A DNA stretch of 53,466 bases, taken from Candidatus Gastranaerophilales bacterium (lineage in GTDB: Bacteria > Cyanobacteriota > Vampirovibrionia > Gastranaerophilales > JANQFW01). A program made the position numbers and the translations under genes. Location: the NCBI GenBank assembly GCA_028277625.1, contig JANQFW010000091.1, forward strand, positions 1 through 53,466, read 5' to 3'. Numbering within the stretch: the first letter of the stretch is position 1; every line of letters begins with the position of its first letter. Positions 8,070 through 17,708 of the stretch are shown here, in pieces. The notes below the pieces were generated by a model. It did no database searches. It was not told the origin of the DNA and was given only the letters and a program-made list of their open reading frames with translations.

Positions 8070-9047
8070 TTATATTTTATCTAATGATTTAGTATCATTA
8101 TAACTTGCTAAATGTACAAATGAGTATAAAATATTTGGAAAAAACCATTTGGAGCCTATATTAAGCATTTTTTTAAGAATATCTTTAACACTTTTTAGTT
8201 CGTAAGAACTGTTAGCATTTGTTACAAAATTATCAAAATGATTACAAACAGATACTATTTGGCTATGAAGAGATATCAGCTCTCCTGATTTTCCTTTAGG
8301 ATAACCACTACCATCGTTTTTTTCATGATGTTCAAAGGCTATTCTTGCAGTATTTTCTGATAATTGAAGGTCGTCTTTTATTATATTATATCCGATATGA
8401 GTATGTAGTTGCATAATACTTTCGTGCTGTGCATTATTTGGGTTAAAGTTTGTAGTGATAGCCTCAGGTATTTTTATCTTACCTATATCATGGAGTAATG
8501 CCCCTAGTGCAATTTCTTCGATTTCACTTTTTTTTAACTTTAGCTTTTGAGCCACAAGAATACTTAAGACCGCAACGTTAATTTCGTGAGAAAATTTATC
8601 TTCAACAGGCATTCTTATATCAGAGGCTCTAATTATTTTGTTTATTGCCGGTTCTACCTCTGCTAAAATACGATCTCTTGCATCAAAAAAGACTGACAGT
8701 TTATTTTTTACATCTGCCGGTTCTTTTAGCTCTGGTAATTTAGAAAAAATATGATTTATATCTTTTTTGAATCTATTATTAATTACTATATTTTTTTCTG
8801 TAATTACAACTTCTTCTTCCTCTTCTTCAAAGTCTTGAATTTGCTCATCCTCAAAGTCAAAATCCAAGCTCAAGTCTAAATCCAAAGCTTCATCATGTTT
8901 ATACAGAACTGAAACATACTTTAACCTTAATAACTTACCAGGAGTAAGTGTTTCTCCAGCTTTTAGCAGTAATGATCCCTCTTGGTTATAAACACTAAAG
9001 GGTAAAACTGTATGTCGTGATAACTCTTGAAATGATAATATTTCCAA
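8070..9047 (-). CDS. HD-GYP domain protein, probable c-di-GMP phosphodiesterase
   Basis: 325 residues. The C-terminal half is an HD-GYP domain: HD at 186-187 in LLHDIGKIKIP, a histidine at 217, and HHEKNDGSGYP at 240-250 with the GYP signature intact. Such domains hydrolyse cyclic-di-GMP to GMP. The N-terminal about 50 residues form a small module seen in other HD-GYP proteins, joined by a strongly acidic Asp/Glu linker (about 55-80). The start is TTG at 9047, chosen because GGGAGA lies 8 bases upstream and no ATG fits. It is the first gene of the operon with the SIS and aldolase genes. Confidence 0.85.
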   Translation of the reverse strand: MEILSFQELSRHTVLPFSVYNQEGSLLLKAGETLTPGKLLRLKYVSVLYKHDEALDLDLSLDFDFEDEQIQDFEEEEEEVVITEKNIVINNRFKKDINHIFSKLPELKEPADVKNKLSVFFDARDRILAEVEPAINKIIRASDIRMPVEDKFSHEINVAVLSILVAQKLKLKKSEIEEIALGALLHDIGKIKIPEAITTNFNPNNAQHESIMQLHTHIGYNIIKDDLQLSENTARIAFEHHEKNDGSGYPKGKSGELISLHSQIVSVCNHFDNFVTNANSSYELKSVKDILKKMLNIGSKWFFPNILYSFVHLASYNDTKSLDKI

Positions 9048-9195
9048 TTGAATTTCTCCCTGGAGAAGTTTTTGCTTCTATAAACATGAAGTCGGTTATA
9101 TTGGAAAAAACTTTATTTGTTAAATAATTATGCTAACTCAAAAATACTTTATCAGAATAATAATAGCTTTTTCTAAAAGTCTTTTTATTTTTTTG

Positions 9196-10293
9196 TTAAT
9201 TGCATTTTAATATAAAATTGCAGTGCGAGTTTTTTTCTTTTTTATCTTCTTTAATCTTATAAGGCAGTTCCATTTCTTTATAAAGCAAATCATCATCACG
9301 AAATGATCCATTGCAAAAGTCTATTATATTATTCTGAGTGCAGAAACCATTTGTAACATGTGATCCTCTAAGGATTCTTGAAGTTGTAAATAAACTTTTT
9401 GCAGGTTTAATAACTTTTACATCATACCTTGTTGAACAAAAAAGTTTAGCTATAGGTACAACAAAAATTTTTGCAATAAAAGGTAAGTACTTTGTAAATG
9501 GACGTTCTATTACTTGTATTATGGACTTATTAAACTTAAGATCACAGCACGGAGTGTTAGTTATTTTATAAAAGTCATTAGCAGTTCTGCAATCATTAAC
9601 ATTTTGTTTAATAGCTCTAACCAACATAGACACCTCTATTTGACAATTAGGTATAGGGTATTTTTTACCTCTTCTAAGCATAATTGTTAATGTGTCAGAA
9701 CTGACTCCATAAAAAGCTATAATAGGACGTTCTGCTTCATATTGCATATCTCTTTTGCTTCTAACCTCTACAGATCCAGCCTTTGCCCTTTGATATGATG
9801 GCTCAATTTTACCACTGGTAGTTCTTTCGTGACTATAGGTTATGGTTTGAGCTTTTGACTCCCCAAATATTTTTAAAATTTTATAATAGTATCCATATTG
9901 TGACGGAATTTCCAATTTTAGGTGAAATGAATCCAAATCAGTTATCAAGGTACTGGTTAAACACTTTACAGGGATTCCAGCTTTAAAGTTTAACAGTAGT
10001 ATTGGCTCTTCGTTTGTGCTTGTACCGTACCAGTATACAATAGGATTGGGGATAATATCAGTAAAAATAGGGTCATTTGAACAGCAACTACTAATTTTGC
10101 CCATTCCTTCCTTTGCTACAAGTGTGCATTTGGTTTCATAGAGAGTACTAGAATTCTTTATTAACTTAGATTCATGACTTTTAAAGCGCTTTACTCTTTT
10201 AGAAAAAACCACAGGTTGACTTAAATAAAAAAAAGCTAAGAGTAAGACTGCTAGACAAAAAAAATATTTATGATTATTTGTTTTATTATTCAT
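9196..10293 (-). CDS. Secreted hypothetical protein
   Basis: 365 residues, no family recognised. The N-terminus has a basic region, a hydrophobic core (FFCLAVLLLAFFYLSQPVVF, about residues 11-30) and then a basic mature start, so it is exported or membrane-anchored. The mature part has several cysteines, among them CTL, SCCSN, CCDL and CST, which may form disulfides. It looks mainly beta-sheet. It is flanked by 148 bases before the HD-GYP gene, so it is probably its own transcription unit. No further function can be stated. Confidence 0.6.
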   Translation of the reverse strand: MNNKTNNHKYFFCLAVLLLAFFYLSQPVVFSKRVKRFKSHESKLIKNSSTLYETKCTLVAKEGMGKISSCCSNDPIFTDIIPNPIVYWYGTSTNEEPILLLNFKAGIPVKCLTSTLITDLDSFHLKLEIPSQYGYYYKILKIFGESKAQTITYSHERTTSGKIEPSYQRAKAGSVEVRSKRDMQYEAERPIIAFYGVSSDTLTIMLRRGKKYPIPNCQIEVSMLVRAIKQNVNDCRTANDFYKITNTPCCDLKFNKSIIQVIERPFTKYLPFIAKIFVVPIAKLFCSTRYDVKVIKPAKSLFTTSRILRGSHVTNGFCTQNNIIDFCNGSFRDDDLLYKEMELPYKIKEDKKEKNSHCNFILKCN

Positions 10294-10520
10294 TATAATA
10301 TATTTTTTCTTTTACTTATACTTACTATACAAAATAATAAAAGCATTATTTTATAAAAGTAAACTGCACATATAGCTATGTGCTAGTCATCATTTTTTTA
10401 TAACTTAAATTTAGATCACTGCTTGATACAAAAAATTATAAATTATGCTTCAATCATAGGATAAAAAAGGTGATGTATGTCACCAAAAAATAATATATTA
10501 TTTTTATTCGGACATAATAG
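10294..10520. other. Intergenic region between divergent genes (227 bp)
   Basis: AT-rich spacer that must hold promoters for the leftward secreted protein and the rightward TolC-like gene. I see no clear operator, hairpin or RNA gene. Confidence 0.3.
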
Positions 10521-12212
10521 ATGAGAAAAACAGGAGCAGTTATAAAGCTGATTTTCTTGTTTCTGCTGTTTATTTGTTTTTGCTTAAAAACATATTCTCA
10601 GGCAGAAACATCTGTTAGCAATGAAGATTTTTCTGTTTTTGAAGCCCAAAAGTCAAGCTTTGAAGAAGAACTGGAAAAAGGTGAACGAAGTATAGATCCG
10701 ATAAAAAGACCACCTAAAACTTCTGGAAGAAGAAAAGCACTACCTCAAGAAGAAAGAGATAAACTCCTAAAGGAAATCTTTAATCTTCCAGAAGCTTTAC
10801 CAGAAGCTACCAGACAAAAATACTCAAAAGAAAACCTTCTCCAGGCATATCCTAAAAAAAGAAAAAAGCCGTATGAAATAATTGAAAAAGAAATTAAACT
10901 AGATCTTGACCCTACAGAGGTACACATAAATCTTGAGCAATGTTTAAGATGTTCAATTGCCAAGAACTATGATATAAGAATTAATGATGCTGCAAAAGAA
11001 CAAGAAAAATGGGCTTTTAGAAAAAGTTTAACAGAGTTCTTGCCTGATTTTGGCTATGAATATGTACAAAGAAAACTTGACGGTGAGATCCTCGTAGGTG
11101 GTGTAGTACCTATTGAAACCAGCCAAACAACTATTAGAACAATGTTTGAAATAAGATGGCTTGTATTTGACGGATTTAGACGATTTTTTGACGCTAAAAT
11201 AGCCAAACAATTATATGATATTTCTAAATTAAGGCTGGAATTTACTAAGGATGAGATTTTATTATTTACAACCAGCCAATATTACAAGCTTTTGCAAGAT
11301 AAGTTGAATATAATTATATTGCTGAAAAACCTAGAACAAACACAAGAGCAGTTGGAAATAACAAAGGACAGATTTGAAGCGGGCGTAGGTACTAAATTTG
11401 ACGTACTGCGATCAGAAACTGAAGTTTTAAACTCCAAGCAAAACTTGATAGAAGCATTTCAGCAGCTAAAAGAATCTCAAGTAAACCTGGCAAATACACT
11501 TGGTGTACCAGTAGATACTCCTTTAATGCCTATTGAAAATGAACCAAAAGAAAAACGCTTGATATTAGGAGAATTAGATATAAAAAGATTTATGAATAAA
11601 GCTATAGAGAATAGACCGGATTTAAAAATAGCCCAAATTAACGTAAAAGCAGCAAGGACAGAAAGAAACAGAGTAGTTTCAGATTATCTGCCCAGTTTTA
11701 ACTTCTTTATGGATAAAGGATGGCAAGGTGAAAGAGGACTTGATGTTCCAGACTCTGGGAGGCTAAGAGGTTTTAGAATTATAGGGTTTGAGGCTAAATT
11801 AATACTTGAAAGACTTGGTCTAAGGGCATACACAAACTTAAGAGAGCTGAACGAAAATTTAAAAAAATTTAAACTTGAAGAAATAAGAACCCAAAGAGAT
11901 ATCATAGAGTTTTTATTAAAGTCATACTATGATACAATAGCTGCAAAAGCTTTGATAAAAGCAACAAAAAAAGAAGTTTTATCTGCGAATGAAAGTTTAC
12001 GCTTGTCAGTAGTTAGACTAGAAGCAGGGGTAGGTATATTTACAGATGTTATAACCGCTCAGTTAAGAGCAACCAGCTCACAAGTCAAGCATCTTAATGC
12101 GATTGTTGACTATAATAAGACACAAGCCCAATTATTATTTGATATGGGGATTATTGATATAGATACATTACTTAAAGGGTATAAGATAGGAAGTAAACAA
12201 CGTTGTCCGTAA
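10521..12212 (+). CDS. TolC-family outer membrane channel protein
   Basis: 563 residues with a signal peptide (about residues 9-26: KLIFLFLLFICFCLKTYS). A charged, proline-containing linker (about 27-130) follows, then two outer-membrane efflux (OEP) repeats. The repeats show long alternating helices, the typical LEQTQEQLEITKDRFEAGVG block near 270-295, and a matching SVVRLEAGVGIFTDVITAQL block near 495-515. These are the coiled-coil barrel segments of TolC-like channels used by type I secretion and RND or ABC export. No pump or membrane-fusion gene is adjacent. The long N-terminal linker before the first OEP repeat is unusual. Confidence 0.85.
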   Translation: MRKTGAVIKLIFLFLLFICFCLKTYSQAETSVSNEDFSVFEAQKSSFEEELEKGERSIDPIKRPPKTSGRRKALPQEERDKLLKEIFNLPEALPEATRQKYSKENLLQAYPKKRKKPYEIIEKEIKLDLDPTEVHINLEQCLRCSIAKNYDIRINDAAKEQEKWAFRKSLTEFLPDFGYEYVQRKLDGEILVGGVVPIETSQTTIRTMFEIRWLVFDGFRRFFDAKIAKQLYDISKLRLEFTKDEILLFTTSQYYKLLQDKLNIIILLKNLEQTQEQLEITKDRFEAGVGTKFDVLRSETEVLNSKQNLIEAFQQLKESQVNLANTLGVPVDTPLMPIENEPKEKRLILGELDIKRFMNKAIENRPDLKIAQINVKAARTERNRVVSDYLPSFNFFMDKGWQGERGLDVPDSGRLRGFRIIGFEAKLILERLGLRAYTNLRELNENLKKFKLEEIRTQRDIIEFLLKSYYDTIAAKALIKATKKEVLSANESLRLSVVRLEAGVGIFTDVITAQLRATSSQVKHLNAIVDYNKTQAQLLFDMGIIDIDTLLKGYKIGSKQRCP

Positions 12213-12248
12213 TAAATAAAAATTAAATATGGAGCCAATAAAAACAAA

Positions 12249-13094
12249 ATGCCTAAACCTAAAAAAGAAAGAATAGACGCAATCCTAGTTCAACAAGGAT
12301 ATTTTCAAACCAAAAGCCAAGCACAAGCCGCAATCTTAGCTGGCGATGTAAAGGTTAATAATGAACAGGTAAACAAAGCCGGTACAATGTTCCCTGTAGA
12401 TACAGACTTAAATATAGAAATAAAAATAATTCCCTATGTTAGCAGAGGTGGTTTTAAGCTAGAGAAAGCTCTTGAAGTTTTTAATATAAATATAAAAGAT
12501 AGAATTTGTCTTGATATTGGTGCTTCAACCGGTGGGTTTACAGACTGTTTACTGCAAAATAATGCAAAAAAAATTTATGCGGTAGATGTTGGCTATGGCC
12601 AGCTAGCCTGGAAGTTAAGAAATCATACTGATGTTATAGTTGTGGAGCGAACAAATATAAGAAACGCTCACTTTAGCGATATTTATAAAGATCTTAAAGA
12701 AAAAAACGAAGATATTTTGGCTAGTTTAGCGGTTGTTGATGTTTCTTTTATTTCTTTGATAAAAATTTTAAGAAATATTATTGATTTAATGAATAAAAAT
12801 AATACTGAAATAATAGCTCTTATCAAGCCTCAGTTTGAAGCAGGAAAAGAATTAGTGCCCAAGGACGGGGTAATTAAAGATAAAAATATACATTATAACG
12901 TAATTAAGGCTGTAATTGATTTTGCAACAAAAATAAACTTATCTGTTAAAAACTTAACATTTTCTCCGGTAAAAGGGCCTGCCGGAAATATTGAATATCT
13001 TATACATTTGGGGTTAAATGAAGAAAATATCATTACTGAAAAAGATATTAACAAAATAGTGGATGAAGCTAATGAATGCCTTAAATCAAGTTGA
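12249..13094 (+). CDS. tlyA: TlyA-type rRNA 2'-O-methyltransferase
   Basis: 281 residues with an N-terminal S4 RNA-binding domain (about 1-65, RIDAILVQQGYFQTKSQAQA...) and an FtsJ/RrmJ-like methyltransferase domain. The SAM-binding motif is CLDIGASTGGFTD (about 93-105). VVDVSFISL and LIKPQFEAG motifs follow, as in the family. TlyA methylates cytidines in 16S and 23S rRNA. It heads a compact block with nadK (overlapping) and recN, an arrangement seen in many bacteria. The start has a GGAG 13 bases upstream. Confidence 0.9.
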   Translation: MPKPKKERIDAILVQQGYFQTKSQAQAAILAGDVKVNNEQVNKAGTMFPVDTDLNIEIKIIPYVSRGGFKLEKALEVFNINIKDRICLDIGASTGGFTDCLLQNNAKKIYAVDVGYGQLAWKLRNHTDVIVVERTNIRNAHFSDIYKDLKEKNEDILASLAVVDVSFISLIKILRNIIDLMNKNNTEIIALIKPQFEAGKELVPKDGVIKDKNIHYNVIKAVIDFATKINLSVKNLTFSPVKGPAGNIEYLIHLGLNEENIITEKDINKIVDEANECLKSS

Positions 13095-13965
13095 ATCGAT
13101 AAATAACAAAAAATTATCTCTTGATAAGATAGGAATTGTCTATAATAGCAAGCATAAAAATGCTAAAGATGTTGTAAAAAAGCTTGAAAATATCCTTAAA
13201 GAATTTAACTTGTGTTTTTCAACCCAAGAATTTTGCCCAGAAAAACATAAGATATACACAAAGCTTGAAAAGGATATCTCATTCGCTATAGTTGTAGGTG
13301 GTGATGGTACTTTTTTAACAGCAGCACGCTTTTATGCTGAGTTTGAAATACCTGTATTTGGTGTAAACATAGGAAGACTTGGATTCTTAGCGCAATTAAA
13401 CCCTGATAATCTTAAAATAGGTATACAAAAAATAATAGAGGGAAAGTTTAAGGTTGAAGAAAGGCTTATGATAAAAGCCTGCAACAATAGTAGTTACAGT
13501 ACTGCATTAAATGATATTGTCATCAAAAATGGTGAGATATCGCGTTCTGCGCAGTTATTTTTGGATATAAATGATAGACATGTGTGTGATTATGTAGCGG
13601 ATGGGCTTATAATTTCTACACCTACGGGTTCTACTGCTTATACTTTATCTGCTGGTGGACCTGTAGTAGTGCCTGAGCTTGAGGCTATTGTTATAGTACC
13701 GATTTGTCCTCATGCATTAACAACCAGGCCTATTGTAGTACCTGCAGAAGAAAAATTATCCGTAAAAATTAAGACTGGCTCTGATTCTGTTTATTTGACA
13801 GCTGATGGTCAGGTTAATGTAAAATTAAATATAGAAGATGAAATTTCTATAATTCAAAATGAGCATAAGGCAAAGTTAATATTGTTAGAAAAAGAAAATA
13901 ACGGCTTTTATAGCATTTTGAGAGAAAAATTACACTGGGGTATTTCACCGGTGAAAGACAATTAA
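13063..13965 (+). CDS. nadK: NAD kinase
   Basis: About 300 residues. NAD kinase phosphorylates NAD to NADP using ATP or polyphosphate. GGDGT is at 79-83, NIGRLGFLA follows near 105, and GLIISTPTGSTAYTLSAGGP near 180 is the second family signature. Length is normal. The longest frame opens at 13063; ATG 13072 (MNALNQ) is an equally possible start with GGAT upstream. Either start lies inside the end of tlyA (overlap 32 or 23 bases), so the genes are cotranscribed. Confidence 0.92.
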   Translation: MKLMNALNQVESINNKKLSLDKIGIVYNSKHKNAKDVVKKLENILKEFNLCFSTQEFCPEKHKIYTKLEKDISFAIVVGGDGTFLTAARFYAEFEIPVFGVNIGRLGFLAQLNPDNLKIGIQKIIEGKFKVEERLMIKACNNSSYSTALNDIVIKNGEISRSAQLFLDINDRHVCDYVADGLIISTPTGSTAYTLSAGGPVVVPELEAIVIVPICPHALTTRPIVVPAEEKLSVKIKTGSDSVYLTADGQVNVKLNIEDEISIIQNEHKAKLILLEKENNGFYSILREKLHWGISPVKDN

Positions 13966-14019
13966 ACAAATTATTTAAAATTTTAAATTTAATAAACATA
14001 GGGGCTGCAGATTAAGGAT

Positions 14020-15717
14020 ATGATTAAAACATTATCAATTAAAAATTTTGCATTGATTGATGAGCTGGAACTAGACTTAGATAAAGGCTTAAATATTCTG
14101 GCAGGGGAAACAGGAGCCGGTAAAAGTATTTTAATTGATGCTATTGATTTAGCCTTCGGAGCTAGAGCATCAAAAGAACACATAAAGACCGGCACTAAAA
14201 AGGCTATAATAGAATTAACCGTTAAATATAGCTCAGAAGACTTAAAATTGATGCTATTAAAAAATGATATTGAGCCCGAAGATGATAATACCGTAATTAT
14301 ATCAAGAGAGGTTACAGCATCTTCAAATAAATCTCGTGTAAACGGCGTTATTGTTACAAGGAATTATATCCAAGCTCTAAGAGAGCATCTTATTGATATT
14401 CATAGTCAGCATGAAACCTATACTTATATTCAGCCCAAAACTCATATTAACTTGCTTGATAATTACGGAGAGCAAGCCCATAAAGATTTAATTGCAACAT
14501 TTGAACAAAAATATAATGAATTTAAAGCTAATAGTAAAGAGTTGGAAAGAGTTCTAAATGAAAGGCAGTCAATTGAGCAACGCATTGATTTTTTAACTTT
14601 TCAAGTAAATGAAATAGAGTCTGCTGGCATAGAAAATCCTGATGAGTACGAGAATCTAAACCAACAAAGATTAAAACTGGTTAATGCTAAAGATTTAAAG
14701 GATTTAGCATACTCAAGCTATTATTCTTTATACGACCAAGATGACAGCTTGATTGATATGATAAACAGCATTGAGCGAAAATTAATCAAAGCTTGCGATA
14801 TGGATAAAAACCTTAGTGATATTGCTGACACAGTTGCAAATAGCAGTTCTTTATTAAAAGATGCTGCTGATGAGCTAAGAAGTTATAGTGAAAGTATTGA
14901 TGATGATCCTCAACTATTAGACGAAGTCGAAGAGCGTATTTTATTGCTTGACAAGCTGAAAAGAAAATATGGCCCTGACTTGGCAGACATTATTAATAAC
15001 TTTGCGTTATATCAAGAAGAATTAGATAAAATCCAGACGGATTTTGGTAATATAGAAGGATTGCAAGAAAAAAACGAACAATTGCAAGTTGAGCTAAAAA
15101 AAATAGCCAAATCTTTATCAGAATCAAGAATGTCGCTAGCTAAAGCTTTATCAAAAAAAATAAAAACCGAGCTTGTAAAACTGGAAATGCCTAAAGTTCA
15201 ATTTAACATTGATGTAAGACTAAAGAATGATTATAATTCACTGGGTCAAGATGATGTTGAGTTTATGGTTAGTGCAAATCCTGGAGAACCTTTAAAGCCA
15301 TTGGCTAAGGTTGCAAGTGGCGGTGAAATTTCACGCATAATGCTTGCAATAAAAACTGTCTTTGCTCAGGCCGACAAAGTTAATACGGTTATATTTGATG
15401 AAATTGATACAGGTGTTAGCGGTAAGACTTCTCAAGCAATAGGAGAAGAACTTGTTAACTTATCTTTTAGCCATCAAGTTTTATGTATTACCCATCAGCC
15501 AATAATTGCAGCTATGGCAGACCAATATTTTTATGTAGAAAAACGTCAAAACAAAGATAAAACAAATGTTTGCGTTAATATACTTAATGAAGAACAAAAA
15601 ATCAACGCCATTTCCAAACTAGCTAGCGGATCTGGCGAAGATCAAGATTCTCGTAATTTTGTAATTAAATTGATTAATCAGGCTGCGGATTATAAAGCAT
15701 TAACATCTAAGCTTTAG
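14020..15717 (+). CDS. recN: DNA repair protein RecN
   Basis: 565 residues, the normal length for RecN, an SMC-like ATPase that gathers DNA ends for recombinational repair. Walker A GETGAGKS lies at 29-36, a long coiled coil spans roughly 150-380, the ABC signature ASGGEISR is near 434 and Walker B VIFDEIDTG near 457. The start has AAGGAT upstream. It is the third gene of the tlyA-nadK-recN block, 54 bases after nadK. The product probably works with RecA, encoded further along in the window. Confidence 0.93.
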   Translation: MIKTLSIKNFALIDELELDLDKGLNILAGETGAGKSILIDAIDLAFGARASKEHIKTGTKKAIIELTVKYSSEDLKLMLLKNDIEPEDDNTVIISREVTASSNKSRVNGVIVTRNYIQALREHLIDIHSQHETYTYIQPKTHINLLDNYGEQAHKDLIATFEQKYNEFKANSKELERVLNERQSIEQRIDFLTFQVNEIESAGIENPDEYENLNQQRLKLVNAKDLKDLAYSSYYSLYDQDDSLIDMINSIERKLIKACDMDKNLSDIADTVANSSSLLKDAADELRSYSESIDDDPQLLDEVEERILLLDKLKRKYGPDLADIINNFALYQEELDKIQTDFGNIEGLQEKNEQLQVELKKIAKSLSESRMSLAKALSKKIKTELVKLEMPKVQFNIDVRLKNDYNSLGQDDVEFMVSANPGEPLKPLAKVASGGEISRIMLAIKTVFAQADKVNTVIFDEIDTGVSGKTSQAIGEELVNLSFSHQVLCITHQPIIAAMADQYFYVEKRQNKDKTNVCVNILNEEQKINAISKLASGSGEDQDSRNFVIKLINQAADYKALTSKL

Positions 15718-15740
15718 GGGCGCACTGGTCAGCGTCTCAA

Positions 15741-15778
15741 TAAAAAAAGACACTATCTTTTTTAAAAGAATAATGTCT
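15741..15778 (-). terminator. Rho-independent terminator of the fructokinase-like gene
   Basis: On the minus strand agacattat pairs with atagtgtct (one G-U wobble) across a loop, and a run of seven T follows. It sits just downstream of the minus-strand PfkB kinase. On the plus strand there is no T-run, so it probably does not serve recN. Confidence 0.6.
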
Positions 15779-15810
15779 ATAAGATTATCTATTTTTGTTT
15801 AATTTATTTT

Positions 15811-16833
15811 TTATGCTTTAATTGCCAAAAATTTATCTAATTCTGCAGTTGTAGGCAATGCTGACATTGCACCCGGCTTGGTTGTAGCCAAAGCACCCAT
15901 TGCATTTGCAGATGTTAGAATTTTCTGTAATCTTTCAGCTGATAATGTTTCAAGAATTTCAGCCAAATTGCCATTTTGACCGTTGTTTTCACTTAAGAAA
16001 TCATGTAAACCACCAAGTAATCCGGCAACAAATGCATCACCAGCACCTGTCATCTCTACAGAATCAACTTTAAATGGTTTTACAAAGCCTTTGCCGTTCT
16101 TGTTAATAAAGTACGAACCATTCGGTCCCATTGTTACAACAAGTAGTTTAATATTGTCATAAGTTTCAAAAACTTTTTGAGCAGCAGCTTCAATATTATC
16201 TTTAATGCCTGTTACTAAATCAATCTCATCATCGCTGAGTTTTAATATATCAACTTTTTTAATGGTTTTTTTTATTACGCCCATTGCAGTGTCAACATCA
16301 GGCCATAGCGCCATTCTTAAATTAGGATCATAAACTTTTAAATATTTAGAATTATCAGTTCCTAAAAATTCTAAAACCTTTGCAATAGTGTTTCTTGTTA
16401 ATTCTTGAGACTGTAAAAGAGAGCCAAAATAAATCATTGAAGAATTCTTAAGGTCGTCCATGTCTATCATATTGAAATCAATCATAACATCAGCACAGCT
16501 TTCGTTGCTAAAACCTTTGAAAACTCTGTTTCCTTTTTCATCAGTTAAAACGTAAGCACTTCTGGTGTTGGACTTTGGTACATCCGGTGCAGCAGACACA
16601 TCTACCCCAAACTGCGTTAGATAAGATTTTAACCATCCGCCAAATAAATCTGTTGAAAAACCGCCTAAGAACTGAACCGGCTTGCTAACTTTAGCTAGAG
16701 CAACCGCAACGTTTGCAGGCGCACCACCTGGAGCCTTAATAAAATCGTTAGCTTTATTCAAATCAAGAGTTTTATCCAAACATGTCCAATCTATAAGAAC
16801 TTCGCCAATACAAGTTATTTTATTTAATTTCAT
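15811..16833 (-). CDS. PfkB-family sugar kinase, fructokinase-like
   Basis: About 340 residues of the ribokinase/PfkB family. The N-terminus reads ITCIGEVLIDW, followed by the sugar-binding signature APGGAPANVAVALAKV. Near the C-terminus the anion-hole motif MTGAGDAFVAGLLGG contains the catalytic Asp. The overall pattern fits fructokinase better than ribokinase, but the substrate is not proven. I place the start at 16833 (MKLNKIT), because GGAGG lies 5 bases before it; the in-frame ATG at 16848 has no such site. It is followed by a terminator and is a single-gene unit. Confidence 0.85.
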   Translation of the reverse strand: MKLNKITCIGEVLIDWTCLDKTLDLNKANDFIKAPGGAPANVAVALAKVSKPVQFLGGFSTDLFGGWLKSYLTQFGVDVSAAPDVPKSNTRSAYVLTDEKGNRVFKGFSNESCADVMIDFNMIDMDDLKNSSMIYFGSLLQSQELTRNTIAKVLEFLGTDNSKYLKVYDPNLRMALWPDVDTAMGVIKKTIKKVDILKLSDDEIDLVTGIKDNIEAAAQKVFETYDNIKLLVVTMGPNGSYFINKNGKGFVKPFKVDSVEMTGAGDAFVAGLLGGLHDFLSENNGQNGNLAEILETLSAERLQKILTSANAMGALATTKPGAMSALPTTAELDKFLAIKA

Positions 16834-16891
16834 CACTGCCTCCATCATTAAAAGATAATATTATAATTATTTTATTATTGTACAATAAACA

Positions 16892-17704
16892 TTATTTAGG
16901 TTGTTGTAAATTATTATTTTTCAACTTGGATTTTGCTTTTGATTTTTTTAAAACATAAAAATCATTAAATAAGTTAACATCTTTTAAATCACCTTTAACA
17001 CAATCTTTTAATGACGTAGAGAAGATAATATGATAATTCTTATAGACTTCATGTACTTTTTCTTTGTTTGAATCAGGATCTAAACTTAATAAAAACTTAT
17101 TATCCAGCTTTTTACCTAGTTTATGAGCACCTTTAAATACATAAGGAAGAACTTTATTATTTAACATAGGCGCCACAATGGTAAGAGCCATAACTGAGCC
17201 AAAGAAACTACCAAGAGCTTTGGAGCCTGATATAATCGAGGGTATCTCTCGAGTCGCATCTTTTTCAACTTCTCTAAGCTTTTTAAATGTAGCAAACTCT
17301 TCAAACTTTTTGAAAGCTTTAGGGTACTTATCTTTTCTTGCATTGAGATACATTTTATTCAGCTCAAATCCAACTCGTTCAAAAGTTGTTGACAAGCCTA
17401 AGTGTGCACCCATATTAAATACTTGCTGCATCGCCTCTCTTGTTGCACCATATTTTTTCTGATCCTCTGGAATCTCGTCATTTGTTAAGATGTAAAAAGG
17501 TCTTAGTAAAAAGTTGTTAAGAATTAACATGGTAATGGCATGTCTTTTAATGTCTGGGCTTGAACCAATTTTAACAGCTGTTTTTTTACAGCTACTCAAG
17601 AAAGATGCAGCATTACCCTTAAAAGCCACACTATTATTCTTACTGTATTGTCTACATTGGACATTTGGTGTGGATCTGTTTAATGTATACATAGTACCGC
17701 CCAT
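16892..17704 (-). CDS. Hypothetical protein, related to the next upstream gene
   Basis: 270 residues, family unknown. The N-terminus is polar and has a NSVAFKG motif (about residues 24-30). Two hydrophobic stretches follow (AITMLILNNFLLRPFYIL near 56-73; FFGSVMALTIVAPML near 170-185) and a Lys-rich end. The order of motifs (Asn/Phe/Arg-Pro helix, RxAMQ-type helix, second hydrophobic helix ending in a Pro) resembles the upstream neighbour at 17709-18314, so the two are probably distant paralogues. AAGGGTG lies about 8 bases before the start. The genes are 4 bases apart and cotranscribed. Confidence 0.6.
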   Translation of the reverse strand: MGGTMYTLNRSTPNVQCRQYSKNNSVAFKGNAASFLSSCKKTAVKIGSSPDIKRHAITMLILNNFLLRPFYILTNDEIPEDQKKYGATREAMQQVFNMGAHLGLSTTFERVGFELNKMYLNARKDKYPKAFKKFEEFATFKKLREVEKDATREIPSIISGSKALGSFFGSVMALTIVAPMLNNKVLPYVFKGAHKLGKKLDNKFLLSLDPDSNKEKVHEVYKNYHIIFSTSLKDCVKGDLKDVNLFNDFYVLKKSKAKSKLKNNNLQQPK

Positions 17705-17708
17705 AACA

